64,000 nt of DNA from Elusimicrobia bacterium GWB2_63_22 (GTDB taxonomy: Bacteria > Elusimicrobiota > Elusimicrobia > Elusimicrobiales > UBA9959), in contig MGUA01000005.1 in assembly GCA_001799735.1 (NCBI GenBank), positions 62,886 to 126,885 of the forward strand, read 5' to 3'. Numbering within the stretch: position 1 is the stretch's first letter; each line of letters begins with the position of its first letter. Shown here in pieces: positions 18,772-30,800 of this stretch. Made by a program: the position numbers and the translations under genes. The notes below the pieces were generated by a model, which worked only from the letters and a program-made list of their open reading frames with translations, did no database searches and had not been told where the DNA came from.

Positions 18772-19863
18772 ATGCCCGGACTCTACATCCACATCCCCTT
18801 CTGCCGCGCCAAATGCGGCTATTGCGACTTCGCCTCGGCCCCGGGCACGACCGACGAGATAGACGTTTTCCTGCGGGCGCTGGAGCTGGAGGCGGCCTCC
18901 TGCGCGGCCCTGGCCGGACAATTCAGCACCCTCTACGTCGGCGGCGGCACCCCCAGCCTGCTCTCCCCCCCGCAGCTGGAAAAACTTTTCGCCATACTGG
19001 AAAAACTCGCCGGGCCCGTGAAGGACCTCGCCGAAGCCACTTTCGAGGCCAACCCGGAAAGCCTGGACGCCGAAAAGGCGGGCCTGCTGAAGCGGGCGGG
19101 CGTGGGCCGCGTAAGCCTGGGCCTGCAGGCCTCGCAGGACGCCTTGCTGCGGCGGCTGGGCCGGGTAGCCATGTCCGGGGATTTCCTGAAAGCCTGGGAC
19201 GCGCTGCGGGCCGCGGGCTTCGACAACCTTAACGCCGACCTGATGTGCGGCCTGCCCGGCCAGACCCCGGCCGACTTCGCCGAAGCCATAGGCTGGCTGC
19301 TGCGGCTCAAGCCCGAGCATGTCTCTTTTTACGCCCTGGAAGTGCATGAGGGGACCCCGTTCGCCGCGGCCGGCGTGAAGGAGGACCCGGAGGGCTCAGC
19401 CGGCATGTACGAGGCCGGCGCGGCCGCGCTGCAGGCCGCGGGCCTCGGGCGCTACGAGATCTCCAACTTCGCCAGGCCGGGGCGCCAGTCCCTGCATAAC
19501 CTCAATTACTGGGCGCAGGGCGAGTACCTTGGCCTCGGCCCGGCCGCCGCCTCCTACCTGGGCGGGGAGAGGCGGGCCAATACCGCCGACACGGCCGCCT
19601 ACGTCAAGGCCGCGCTGGCCGGGGCGCCGGCGCCGCAGCAGTACCGGGAAACCCTTACGGGGCGCGCCAGGACGGCGGAACGGATAATGCTCGGCCTGCG
19701 CCGGACCGCCGGAATTGAACTTACGGACGATATATTTATAGAATTCAAGGATGAGACGGAACGCCTGCTCAAGGCGGGCCTCATAGAGCGCGGCGGCAGC
19801 TCCCTCAGGATAAAGCCGGAACGCCTTTACGTCTCCAACGCCGTTTTCAGGGAATTTGTTTAA
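18772..19863 (+). CDS. hemW: HemW-like radical SAM protein (heme chaperone, oxygen-independent CPO family)
   Basis: A 363-residue radical SAM enzyme. The iron-sulfur motif CRAKCGYCDF (CxxxCxxC) appears 12 residues in, followed by the SAM loop GGGTPSLL, then LGLQASQD and the HemN-like LMCGLPGQT and YEISNFARPG. HemW was long annotated as coproporphyrinogen oxidase but is now considered a heme-trafficking protein. I choose ATG at 18772 over an upstream in-frame TTG at 18763. No heme-synthesis genes are adjacent. Confidence 0.9.
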   Translation: MPGLYIHIPFCRAKCGYCDFASAPGTTDEIDVFLRALELEAASCAALAGQFSTLYVGGGTPSLLSPPQLEKLFAILEKLAGPVKDLAEATFEANPESLDAEKAGLLKRAGVGRVSLGLQASQDALLRRLGRVAMSGDFLKAWDALRAAGFDNLNADLMCGLPGQTPADFAEAIGWLLRLKPEHVSFYALEVHEGTPFAAAGVKEDPEGSAGMYEAGAAALQAAGLGRYEISNFARPGRQSLHNLNYWAQGEYLGLGPAAASYLGGERRANTADTAAYVKAALAGAPAPQQYRETLTGRARTAERIMLGLRRTAGIELTDDIFIEFKDETERLLKAGLIERGGSSLRIKPERLYVSNAVFREFV

Positions 19864-19911
19864 CCCCGCGAAGTTAAAGTTTCGCGGCTGACAGCCATAG
19901 CAGGAGCAAAA

Positions 19912-20202
19912 GTGAAGATACGCGATTTCTGGATACGCCGCGACCGCGAGCAGTATTTCCTGAGCGGGGTTATTATAACCTGCGCGATAGGCGCCTTCGT
20001 CTCCTCCTACTGGCATTTCACAGACCGCATCAGCGTGCGGCAGGACATCAAGATAAACAAGTGGCGCACCCCGGAAGAAGAACGGCGGACGCTTAAGGAA
20101 GTGCAGTACACCCCCTCCAAAATGAAGGTCGGCGGCAAGCAATATTACAAGCTCGACGAGGACACGAAGCCCTCCGTGCCCGAGCTGGGCGAAGATGAAT
20201 AG
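19912..20202 (+). CDS. small single-span membrane protein of unknown function
   Basis: A 96-residue protein with a charged N-terminus (RDFWIRRDREQYF), one membrane span (LSGVIITCAIGAFVSSYW) and a hydrophilic C-terminal tail ending in acidic residues. It starts at GTG 19912, eight bases after an AGGAG ribosome site. Its last 8 bases overlap the next gene, which also encodes a membrane protein, so the two are likely partners. I recognise no family. Confidence 0.65.
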   Translation: MKIRDFWIRRDREQYFLSGVIITCAIGAFVSSYWHFTDRISVRQDIKINKWRTPEEERRTLKEVQYTPSKMKVGGKQYYKLDEDTKPSVPELGEDE

Positions 20203-20830
20203 ATACGCCGCGCCCTTCCTGGCCCTGCTCTGGCTGGCCGCCGCCGCGGCCCTGCCGGCCCCCGCCCGAGCCCAGGCCAACACCGCCCCCGAGGAGCAGA
20301 CCTTCGATTACAACCCCGACGCCGGCAAGGAGCTCCCCAAACTGCAGCAGTCCATAGCCGAGACCACCTTCGAGGACGCGGAGATGATCAACCACCCCGT
20401 CTACGGCACCATCATGCTCTCCAAGCACCGCTGGAAGGGCTGGGTGACGCGCGCCCTGTACCTGGCTCTCATCAACATCGCCCTGATCGCCATCACCCTG
20501 TCGATGGCCCGCACTTCCGAATCCACCATCATAATTTCGTATATCCTGTCCGGCGCCAGCTTCACCATCTCCTTCTGGACCTTCCTGTGCGCGGTGCTCA
20601 TCTTCCAACTCAAAGCCGCGGCGTGGATCTACGTCCTGCCGGTGGCGGCCGTCACGGCCGGGGTGGGCTACCTGGTGCTGATGAAGATAAAGAAGTCGGA
20701 CGTCTCTTTCACGGAGCTCAAGGAGTCTTTCCAAAAGATGCGCTCGGCGGCGGTGGAGGACGGCCGCCTGGCCTCGGTGGACGGCTCACCCGGGGACTGG
20801 CCGGACGACGATTTTGTGCGGCACCAATAG
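20195..20830 (+). CDS. multi-span membrane protein of unknown function
   Basis: A 211-residue product with an N-terminal signal or first span (FLALLWLAAAAALPAPARA), an extracytoplasmic stretch with TFDYNPDAGKELPKLQQS, then three or four hydrophobic segments (ALYLALINIALIAITLSM, the segment around ILSGASFTISFWTFLCAVL, IYVLPVAAVTAGVGYLVLM), and a charged C-terminal tail. The start overlaps the preceding small membrane-protein gene by 8 bases. No family is recognised. A strong terminator follows. Confidence 0.65.
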   Translation: MNRYAAPFLALLWLAAAAALPAPARAQANTAPEEQTFDYNPDAGKELPKLQQSIAETTFEDAEMINHPVYGTIMLSKHRWKGWVTRALYLALINIALIAITLSMARTSESTIIISYILSGASFTISFWTFLCAVLIFQLKAAAWIYVLPVAAVTAGVGYLVLMKIKKSDVSFTELKESFQKMRSAAVEDGRLASVDGSPGDWPDDDFVRHQ

Positions 20831-20854
20831 GCCGGGACAAAGAGGGACAAAAAG

Positions 20855-20885
20855 AAAAGAGCCGCGATCGCGGCTCTTTTTCTTT
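20855..20885. terminator. bidirectional intrinsic terminator
   Basis: A perfect inverted repeat (AAAAGAGCCGCG / CGCGGCTCTTTT around GATC) with A-rich and T-rich flanks. It separates the plus-strand membrane-protein pair from the converging minus-strand surface operon. Confidence 0.85.
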
Positions 20886-20899
20886 GCTGACGGCCCGGC

Positions 20900-21829
20900 T
20901 TAGAACTGCATCCAGAAGCCGAACCGGTGGATATTGCCGAGCTCGCCGAAGGGCAGGAAGGCGTAGTCCACGCCGAGACCGGACACTTTTATGCCGAAGC
21001 CCAGGCTCAGGCCGGCCTCCGCCCCCAGGTTGGAGGTGTCATAGCCGAACTTGTAGCCGCCGCGCAGGGCCAGGGCGTCGCGCATCCAGTATTCCGCCCC
21101 GAAGGACGGGTAGAACTTCTCGTCCTGCAGGTATTCGTTGACCTCGGCCACCAGGTTCAGGGTGACGGAAGGCTTGTAGAGCATGCCGGCCCGGATGTTC
21201 ACGGGCAGCGGGTCGGACTCTTCCTCGAACTTCATCTTGGTGCCGAGGTTCTGCACCGCCATGGAGAAGTTGATCTTCTCCGAGGCGTGGTAGATGGCGC
21301 CGGCGTCCAGCGCGAAAGCTACGGCGCTGTGGTCGTCGATGGAAGAGCGGATGAACTTGACCGCCAGGCCGCCGTCCAGGCCTTTTACCGATTCGGGCAT
21401 GAAGTCTTTTTTGGCATAGGCCAGGGTGACGGCCAGGTCGTTGGAGCTGAAGCTGCCGAGCTCGGGCACCGGCCCTACCGCGTCGGTAAGGCCCCGCCGC
21501 TCTATCCCACCCACCGTCATGAAGGTGGCGCCGAAGCCGAAGCGTTTACCGCCGGCGTTGCCGGAATAGGAAAGATTTCCCATCTTGGCGTCCTGCAGGT
21601 AGGTGGCGAAGTCCAGCGCCACTTCGGTCGTTTCGGACTGGGCCAGGCCGGCCGGGTTCACGAAGACCGCGCCGGAGTCGTCGGCCAGCGCGCCGAAGGC
21701 GCCGCCCATGGCCACCGCGCGCGGGCTCATGGCCGCTTTAAGGAAAGGCGCCGCCGTGGTGCCCGCCCCGGAAGCCCAGGCGCCGGCGGGGACCGCCCCC
21801 AGCAAAGCCGCTAAAATCAGTTTTCTCAT
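20900..21829 (-). CDS. PorV/PorQ-like outer-membrane beta-barrel protein
   Basis: A 309-residue exported protein: signal peptide ending AWAS, then the signature AVAMGGAFGALADDSGAVFVNPAGLA, typical of the UPF0164/PorV family, followed by alternating amphipathic strands and a C-terminal aromatic residue (FGFWMQF), as in outer-membrane barrels. In Bacteroidetes PorV is part of the type IX secretion and attachment machinery; here it is the last gene of an operon whose 3020-residue product carries a FlgD-like C-terminal domain. A functional parallel is plausible, but no other type IX gene is visible. An AGAGGTAA ribosome site precedes the ATG. Confidence 0.8.
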   Translation of the reverse strand: MRKLILAALLGAVPAGAWASGAGTTAAPFLKAAMSPRAVAMGGAFGALADDSGAVFVNPAGLAQSETTEVALDFATYLQDAKMGNLSYSGNAGGKRFGFGATFMTVGGIERRGLTDAVGPVPELGSFSSNDLAVTLAYAKKDFMPESVKGLDGGLAVKFIRSSIDDHSAVAFALDAGAIYHASEKINFSMAVQNLGTKMKFEEESDPLPVNIRAGMLYKPSVTLNLVAEVNEYLQDEKFYPSFGAEYWMRDALALRGGYKFGYDTSNLGAEAGLSLGFGIKVSGLGVDYAFLPFGELGNIHRFGFWMQF

Positions 21830-21899
21830 ATACGTTACCTCTGTATGGTCCTGCCCGCGTGCCCGCGGCGGCCGGAATACCGGCCGCCGGCGGCGCGCG

Positions 21900-24800
21900 C
21901 TACTTTATTATCGCCATCTTGTGGGCCTTGGAGCCCATCTGCTTGCCGTCGAGGAAGGTCATCAGGAAGTAGACGCCCGAGGCGCAGTTCTGGTTGGTCT
22001 CGTTCCTGCCGTCCCACTCGAAGTAATGCACCTTGCCGGGATCGGAGCTGCCCATATTGAACGTGCGCACCTTCTCCCCCGCCAGGTTGTAGATCACGAA
22101 CTTCAGGCTGCCCGCCTTGTCGGCCGGCAGGTGGTACTTTATGACCGTACCCACGGTCGTGTAGGCGCCGGCGCTGGCCCCCGCGTCCCCGCTGAGGGTG
22201 ACGGTCTTGGTCTTCAGGTCGAACGGGTTCGGCATGTTGTAGACGTCGAAGTCCGAACCGGAGTAGGGCACGCCGGCTATCGGCGGCGCCGTCAGCACCG
22301 CGAAGCGCCCGCTCTGGGTGCCCACAGCCGAGGGCCGGTAGCGGCCGTTGACCACCGAGCTCATGCCGGCGCGTTTGCGGCCCAGCGGCGTACGCACGGC
22401 GCTGGTGCCGGCATAGGCGTTGGTCAGGCCGGCCACGTCGACGCTGAGCACGCCCAGCATCGGGTCCACGGTGTAGTTGCCCGGGACTTCCTGCCAGTTG
22501 TTGTCGGCGTCCTGCTGGTAGATGCGCAGGTTCCTGCTGCCCGCGCCGCGCTCCTTGTCGTACTTGAGCGTAAGCGTGAACGGCTTGTTGGCCGAGGCGT
22601 TGGACAGGTCCATGTTGTACACCTCGGAGGCCATCAGGTCCTTTACGGCGTCGCTGATGGTGAGGTTGCCCTTGGCGGTCTTGACCGTGCGCACGGAGGG
22701 CAGCGCGCTGAAGAAGCCGCCCACCAGGTTGGTGTAGTCCACTGCCGCCGCGGTGACGGTGGAGTAGGACAGGGCGCCGGGGTCCAGCTCTATGCCGGAA
22801 TACTCCTCGCTCTCCTTGTCCATCTGCACGGAGCCGCCGGCCATGGATTCCTGCTGTATGTACTGCTCGGTCTTGGCGTTGCTGACCTGGTCGTAAACGA
22901 ATTCCTTGACCATCTTGTTGCCGGCGTCGCCGGCGGTGACCCGCACCGTGTAGTACTGCTGGCTGCTGCTGATGGTGAACTGCCCCAGGTAGGTCTTGTT
23001 GGGGCCGGGCACCAGGGCCAGCGTAACGGCGCTGTCGGCGGCGAAGGTCTCGCCGGGGTTGTAGCTGCACGACGGCGCGGAGATCAGCTGCTTGGGGGAC
23101 TTTATGACCACGTCCACCTTGCTGGCGGAATCCGCGGACTTCTTGACCTTTATGGTTATCTGCGGCGGGATGTCCTTGAGCGTGATGTCGCTCATGACGG
23201 TATTGCCTTCCTCCGCGGTCACCTCCAGCAGCTCTGCCAGCTTGCCGGTATAGAAAGCCGACAGCTTGTAGAGGTGGCCGGGGACCACGCCGTTGATCTC
23301 GAAGTTGCCCGAGGCGTCGGTCTGCGTCTCGGTCTTGGGCAGGTAGGACTCCGGGTAGTTCACGTTGTGGGTCTCGTCGTAGGCCACAATGTCCACGCCG
23401 GCCTTGGTGACCTGCGTGGGGAACTTGCTCATGAAGACCCTGCCGGTTATCTTGGACTCCGAGGGCAGCATGTACATGGTAAAGGCCTTGGAGTCGTCGG
23501 CCGCCAGGCTGGTCTTCTCGCCGGCGGTCACGTAGCCGTTGCGGTTGACCTCCAAACGGTAGATGCCGGTGGGCAGGTTGGAGAAGGAGAAGTAGCCCGT
23601 CGAAGTGGTCAGGGTGAACTTCTCCACCGTGCGGTGCTTCAGGTATACCCGGGCGCCTTCCAGCGGCGCGTTGGGCGCGACGCTGCTCCTGACCACGCCG
23701 GTGATGCCGGACGGCAGCATCTCCTCGTCGTCGAAGTCGAAGAGATAGGAGGCGTTGGCCGGGAGGGTGATCTCTTTGGCCACGGGCGGGTAGTTGGGGT
23801 TGTTGAACACGGCCGTATAGCGGCCGGGCGGGACGCCCCAGACGCCGTAGATCATGGGTTTCGAGACCATGTAGGCGCGCATCGCTTCCCTGTCCTTGAG
23901 CATCATGGCGGTCTCGAAGTCCTGGAAGTCGTCCTCGCTGGGCATCGCGTTGGCGAAGCCGCGCAGGTCGCCGGCCGAGTCATAGAGCATCATGGCGGGG
24001 ATCAGGCCGAACATCTCGTCGAAGTTGGCGAAGAACCTGTCGAAGTCCGGGTCGGTGAAGATATTGCGGCCCTGCACCGTTCCGGTTATATGCCCCTGGC
24101 CGATGGCGCCCAGTATGTTTATGGCTATGGGCTGGGCCGCCGTGCCGACGTTCGGGTTGGTCTCGGACTTCTGCACCGCCATACCCCGCACGCGGCCGAT
24201 GAAGTTGGCGAACTGGCTGAAGCTGGGGATGTCATAGTCCCCCCCGCCCGGGTTGTACTCGGCCCCCAGGATCAGGTAGAAGTCGTACTGGCCGGGAGGC
24301 ATGTACATGGTGCTCCAGCCGGTAGTGGTGCTGTAGTTGAAAGAATACTTGGGATCGGAGAAGAACAGGTCGGTGACCTTCTTCTGGGTCATCTCCTCGC
24401 CCGATTCCACGCCGACTATGAAGTAGCCCCAGCTGGGGGTAGAGATCGCCGGCAGGCCGTAGATCTGCGGCTGCACGGCCAGGCCGGCCTCCAGCTGCAG
24501 CTTGACCTCGGTGGTCCTGCCCTCGGTGACGGCCACGCTCTCCACGGTAGCCGGCGCCCACACAAAGCCGCGGCCCCTGGGCCGCATGGTGATCTTGTAG
24601 TTGCCGGGGGCGAGGTTCGGGAATTCGAACTCGCCGCTATCGTCCACGTTCCTGCCGTCGCTCACGTCCACGTTGAGGCCGTCTATGCTGATATCGGCCA
24701 TGTAGGTGGTGGTGGAGTCTATGTTCCCGTAGATCGGCTGGAAGTTGGTGCCGTCGGGTAATTTCACCACGCCGCGCAGGCCGCCGGCCCGCAGCACGGA

Positions 24801-27800
24801 CATGTCCTGGCGGAAGGTGTCCGTAGAGCGCAGGTCTATCTCCGATTCGAAGGAGGAGGCCTTTGCCCAGTCGGTGGAGAACACGCGCGGGTAATAACTG
24901 ATGCCGCTCGACAGCACTATGGCATAGCTGGTGGTATTAGTGATGAATGTGCCGGCCAGCGAGGTGAAGCCCATCTGCTGCTGCTTGCAGTCCCCGTCGC
25001 AGCGCTCCTGCGCCATAAGAGTAAGCGGCGAGGAGGTGGAGATGATCAGAGGGTTGGATCCCGTGACCGTGTAGGTGGTAATGAAGGTCAGGGACCCGTA
25101 GAGCCTGCCCAGGGTGTTGGCGCCCTGGGGCACTATATTGAACGCCACGGTATTGAAGCCCTTGCAGGTACCGGAACTGTCCAGCACCCAGGTCCGGCCC
25201 GACCGGCAGCCGTTGTTCGGCGGGCTGACGGGGCCCCGTGCTCCCTGCGAGGAGATGACAACGCGCAGGTTGTCGCTCATGGTCTCGCTGTCGTTGCCCT
25301 CGTTAAGAGAGCGCCAGCCGCCCTCGAAGGCGGCTTCCAGGCGGGCGTTGCCGTCCGTAAGGCCGGTAACGGTAAAGCTGCCGTCCGCCCCGGTGCGCAC
25401 CCGCGCGTCCGAGCGTACGCCGCAGCCGTTATACTCGCACTGGCGGTAGGAGTCGTTGCTCGCCTCGTAGCGATTCCAGTCCCCGTTCACCATGATGAGG
25501 GCGTTAGGCAACGGCACATTATTGTACTTCAGTATGCCGGAGAGGGTGTAGGTGGCCAGGGCCAGGTTGAACTGGTCCATCTGCGGGATCGGGGCCATAT
25601 CAGGGAGAGGGGCCTGCAGGAAGAAACTCCTGTTGCCGCTCTCGTAACCGGACTTGCCTATGCTTAAGTTGTAATTAACCTCAGGCGTGGAACAACGCCC
25701 GCCCCAGTCGAAAATATCTCCGGGGCAAGGAACATACGGCACGCTATAGAAAGAATAACTGCCGCCGGCGTCGGTCAAGGTCTCCTTGCTGAAAACCGGC
25801 TGCCAGCTGGTACAGATATCCGGTTCCGGATTGGTGTCCCAGCTAGTGCAGCCCTGCCGTTCTATCTTGACACGGGCGCCCTCCAGCGGGGACCAGTTGG
25901 CGTCCATCACTATACCGCCCACCGAGGGCGGAACGGTAGAGTTGCCGACCTCGAAAGAGCCGGTCAGCTGCGTGGCGTTATTCATATCCGCCGTATAGGT
26001 GTTAGTGGAAGGGAAAGGCCCGGACATGAACAGCTGCAGCACCTTGTTGCGCGCCGGCACGCTGACGGCCATGCCGTACACGCCGTTGGCGGCCTCGGGC
26101 AGGTTGTAGATCTCCATGGTGTCGGTAGCCCCGGCCGCACGGATGACGCTATAACCTACGCGCTCGCCGGTCTGGTTGATGAACACCTCGCCCATCACGT
26201 AGTCGTCGGCGGTAAGGTTGCTCAGCGCTATATACATCTTGTGCACCGGGTCGGCGGCGGCCGCGCGGTTGGAGATGTAATACTGCTTGGTCACGTCCGC
26301 GTTCAGCTCGACAAAGAAGTTGGCGCCCGGGTCGGACAGCTGGTCCTTGATGGTGGGCACCATATTGTGGCTGGAAACAGCCACAAAATAGGCCTTGCCG
26401 GCCGGCAGGGAGAAGGTCCAGGCCCCGGAAGAAGCGGTGACATCGGTCCTTATGCCGTTGGGGTCTATACCGCCGGTGGAGCTGAAGCCCATGACGGCCA
26501 CTCTCACTCCGGACACGCTGCTGTTGGGGCCGTCGTTAACCCGCACGGTAAGGCGCGGGTTAACCACGTTCATATTGAACTGGATATGCTGGAAGTAGCC
26601 CGCCCCGTTCACCGTGGTGGCGCTATTGGCCGTGCTGCCGGTGCTATAGGTGCCGGGGACGGTATAGACGCCCGCTACCGCGCCCATCTGGCCGGCGTCC
26701 ACCGCGGCGTAAACGCTGCGGGACACCGCGTCCACGGCTATGCCGCCGGCGCTGTCCTCGTTATTGCCGGCGCTGTTGAGGTTCTGCGTCCAGATCAGCT
26801 CGCCGGAGGTGTTGTATTTGCGGATGAACAGGTTCTTGCCCTGGTTGATGTCGTAGCGGGATTCCACGCCGGAAATATACACGCCGCTCAGGCCGTCCAG
26901 CGCCACGCCTACCGCCTCGTCCTCGTTCTCGTTGGCGGAATTATAGGTGACGGGGAAAAGACCGCCAGCGGGGGTGATGGCCGCGCCGGCCGCCGTGAAC
27001 TTGTGGAGCACGGCGTCCTGCTGGCCGTTCACGCTCTTCTCGCCGGCCACATAGAGCACCGGGGTGCCGGCCGTGGAGGTATCTATGGCCAGGGCGTAAG
27101 CTTCGTTCTCTCCGGCTTCGGACAGGGGGAGGGTGGCGATCTGGGAGAGGTCATTGCCGCCGGCTTTAATGATGCGCGTATCTGCGCCGGTGGCGCCGTT
27201 GCTGGAGGAGCCGACAGCGAACACATTGCCGGCCTCGTCTACCTCCACGTCGTTGAAGACGCTATCGAGCTCGCCGGTGGCGACGCTGCTGAGCACCACG
27301 CCGGTATCCCTGGAGATCTTGGCTACAAAGGCTTCCCTGCCGTTGGCGACGCTGTTGATGTAGCCGGCGCCGTAAACGGTGTTATTGACGTCGCTCACCG
27401 CGATGCCGAGGAAAGCGTCGTTGCCGCTGATCCCGGCGGGAGACTGGTAATCGTAGGTCTTGGCCCACTGCATGCGCCCGTCGGCGAGAGCGTACTTTAC
27501 CATGAACCCGTCGCGCTTGGTCTGGGACTCCATGGTATAGGGGTAATAGTTGGTCCAGGAGTCGGAACCGGCGGTGCCGGCGGCGTACAGGTTGCCCGCC
27601 GTGTCCAGCGCCAGGGCGTTGATGACCGGCATGGAATTCTCATACTGGTCGGAATAGTAGCGGGTCCAGACATGCTGGCCGTCGCGATTAAACTTGCGCA
27701 CGTAGGCCGTATAGATGTTGCCCCAGGGGTTAAAGGAGCCGGCGGTATAGATGTTGCCGGCCGCGTCCCTGACCAGCGGGTTCTTGCCGCCGTGCACGTT

Positions 27801-30800
27801 GTTGATGATGAACAGGTTGCCGTTGGGGTAGCGGTCCATGCGGTCCCAGACCCCGGGAGTATTGGCCACCGCGTTGGTGGAGGCGTTGACGACCACCAGC
27901 CCCGGCGTCTCGCCAGGATAGGCCGTGGGCGTGGAGTAGGCGATCCTGAAATAATACCTCGGCGACTCTATGGCGCCCATGGCGCCGTTGCCTGTCTCCA
28001 GGCCGGGCACCAGGCGGTTCATATAGTCGCCGCTGAACAGCATGTTCTCGGTAAAGAAAGAATACTGCGCCGCGGCGGCGTCGAAAGACCAGAGAGCGGC
28101 GTCGGCCGTGGAATAATGCACGTAGAAGGTGGTGCCCGTAGGCAGTTCGGCGTCGGGGATCCAGGCGAGACGCACCGAGCCGGGCTTGAAGCCCGGTTCG
28201 GCCATGAGGCCGGTCTGCGGCTCTGCTATGCGGGCCAGGCCGGGGTTGCCCTCGTCGCCGAAGCCGCCGGGCCAGACGTTGAAGAGGCCGGACAGGTAGA
28301 AATAGCCGTCGCTGCCGACTTCCATGCCGAAAGCCCTGGCGCTCTCGTTCTGCCAGGCGCCGTCGATAGACTTGCCCCACTGCTCAAGGCCGCCCAGGGT
28401 GTACTTGCGCACGAACAGGTTCTTCTGGTATTCCCCGGGCATATTGACGGAATTGCGGTTCTCGTAGCCGGAGATATAGAGGTAGCCGCCGCTTATCTGC
28501 ATACCGGCGGCTTCGGCGTCGCGGTTGTCCACGGAATTATAGGTGCTGACCCAGAGCTGCTCGAAGGTGGTGGGCTGTACCTTGGCCAGCCACACCGACT
28601 GCAGGGGCGAGGCGGCGTCCATGTTCCTGGAACCGGCCACATACAGGTCGGCCCCGTTAAAGGCCATGGCCAGGATCATGTCCTTACTCTCCACGTCGGC
28701 GCTGGAAGGGTTGGCGTAGGCTGTGCCGGAGATCTGGCTGAGATTAGGGGCGAACTTGATTATAGCCGCGTCCCGGTCCGTGGCGCTGCCGCTGATCTGG
28801 GAGATCTGGCCGCCGACATAGATATTGGCGTCGGGACCTATGGCGAGGGCGCCTATTTCCGCCGGTTTGCCGAACGCCGCGCCCCCCCTGTAGGTGGTGG
28901 AGGAGAGCATCGCGCCGGCCGTGCTGTACTTGACCAGCAGCATGTCGCCGCCGTCAGCGGTAGAAACGCCGCCGCCGGCGTAGAGGCTGCCGGCCCCGTC
29001 GAGGGCGATATCCATGAAGTAGTCCAGGCCTTCAGCCAGGCCGGAGACGGATTCCTCCCAGAGCCGCACGCCCATGGGATTGAACTTGGCTATCCAGGCG
29101 TCGGGCATGCCGCCCCCGAGCGGGTCGGCGGCGCCGGCCGCGTAGATATTGCCGTCGCTGTCCAGCCGCATCTTTATAAAGGTGGTGCTGCCGCTGCCTT
29201 CGGCGCTGTTATTGTAGGCCGTCCACAGGGCCATGCCATTGCTGTCCAGCTTGGTTATAGCGCCGCCGCCGTAACTGGCCTGGTAGCCCAGATAGGTATT
29301 GCCGGCGCCGTCACGGACCATGGCCGAGTAGGGAGCGCGGGAATTGTTGAAGACCCAGAACCTGTCCTGGCCGCGCATAGAGTCGGACCAGTAGTTGTAA
29401 GGGGCGTTGGGCACCGCGCTGGCGACGTTGCTGAGCGGGGTCCAGGTGCTGCCGGCGTCATTGCTCAGCCAGACCTTGAAATAATACACCGGGCCTACTT
29501 CGTTGGCCCCGTAGGCGTGGTTCATCCTCACATGCAGGTCGGGGACAGGCTGGTTCCAGGTCTGACCCGCAAAAACGTTCCCCCCCGTATTGCCGGAGAT
29601 ATTCCCGGCCGCGTTCTCGTCCCAGGCAGCAGCCTCGTAGGTGGAATACTGTATGCGGTAATCGTAACTGCCCGCCACGTCGAACATCCAGAAAAGGTTG
29701 ACCGCGCCGGTATACCAGCCGGGGCCGGCGAACAGCTGCTGCGCCTCGCCGAACTGCTCCTGCGCCACTTTAACTACGCCGTAATTGAACTCAAAACCGC
29801 CGCCCACCACCACGTCTGAGGTGCTGGCCTGCACGTCGTAGCCGGTCTCGAAGTTCTTGTGTATGGAGACTTCGGACGGCTCGCCCCCGGCCGGAGCATA
29901 TTTGCCGATCCAGAGATTGTCGCCCTGATTAAGGCTGTAGGCCTCCATCTTGCCGGTCACGTAGATATTGCCGAAGCTGTCGAGCGCCAGGCCCATGGCC
30001 TTGTCGTAGCCGTTGGAGGGGCCGTTCTTGGTGGCGGAGAAGGTAAGGTTGCCGCTGGAGTCGTACTTGCCCAGCCAGATGTCGTTGCCGGAGTCGTAGC
30101 TGTAGTAGTAACCGGCGGCGTAGATATTATCGTTATCGTCCATCTTCACCGCGCGCGCCTCGTCGTAGCCCCACTGCGGGTGGTTGGAGGAGGTATAGGT
30201 GCTGGCCCAGACATGGGCCAGGGTGGCCTTATTGTACTTGGCCACCCAGATCTCGGTGCCGTAGGTCTCGTCGTAGATAGAACCCGCCAGGGCTACGGAA
30301 TTGCTTAAAGAGCTGATGGCCACGCCGTAGGCGGCGGTGTAATAGCTGTTGCCGTCCTCGTAGCGCGCCACCGTAGGCGCGGCCCCGTCGACGGGGAACT
30401 TGAGCAGGGCTATCTTGCTGTTGACGGTGCCGGCCACGTAGGCGCCGGTGTCGTCGGCCGCTATATCGTAGGCGTTGTCAGAGTCAGGATTGTCTATATT
30501 GTTGTAGAGCGTAGGCTGCGCCCAAAGCTCCAGGCCCGTGGCGGCGGCGTACTTGGCCACGCCGATATCGTTGCCCACCCGGGCGAGCACATAAAGGTTC
30601 CCCGCCCCGTCCAGGGTAACGCCGCGGCCGTAGGCGGCTCCGGGCGTGGTGACGGTGCTGGTCCAGAGCTCAACCCCGTTGGGAGTCAGCTTGCGCACGA
30701 AGACCTGGGGATCGCTGGAACCGGTGGGATAATAGGTGCCGGCCAGGTAGACATTGCCGTCGGCGTCCCTGGCGATGTTGTTCTCGTAATTCCATTCGTC

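Noticed and set aside
21603..24761. Plus-strand open frame of about 1050 codons
   Set aside because: It is antisense to the minus-strand giant gene. Its translation is Gly/Ala/Val/His/Arg-rich with no domain, typical of mirrored GC-rich coding sequence.
26241..29819. Plus-strand open frame of about 1190 codons
   Set aside because: Mirror of the propeller repeats of the giant gene; the repetitive composition follows the opposite strand and no start signals or domains are present.
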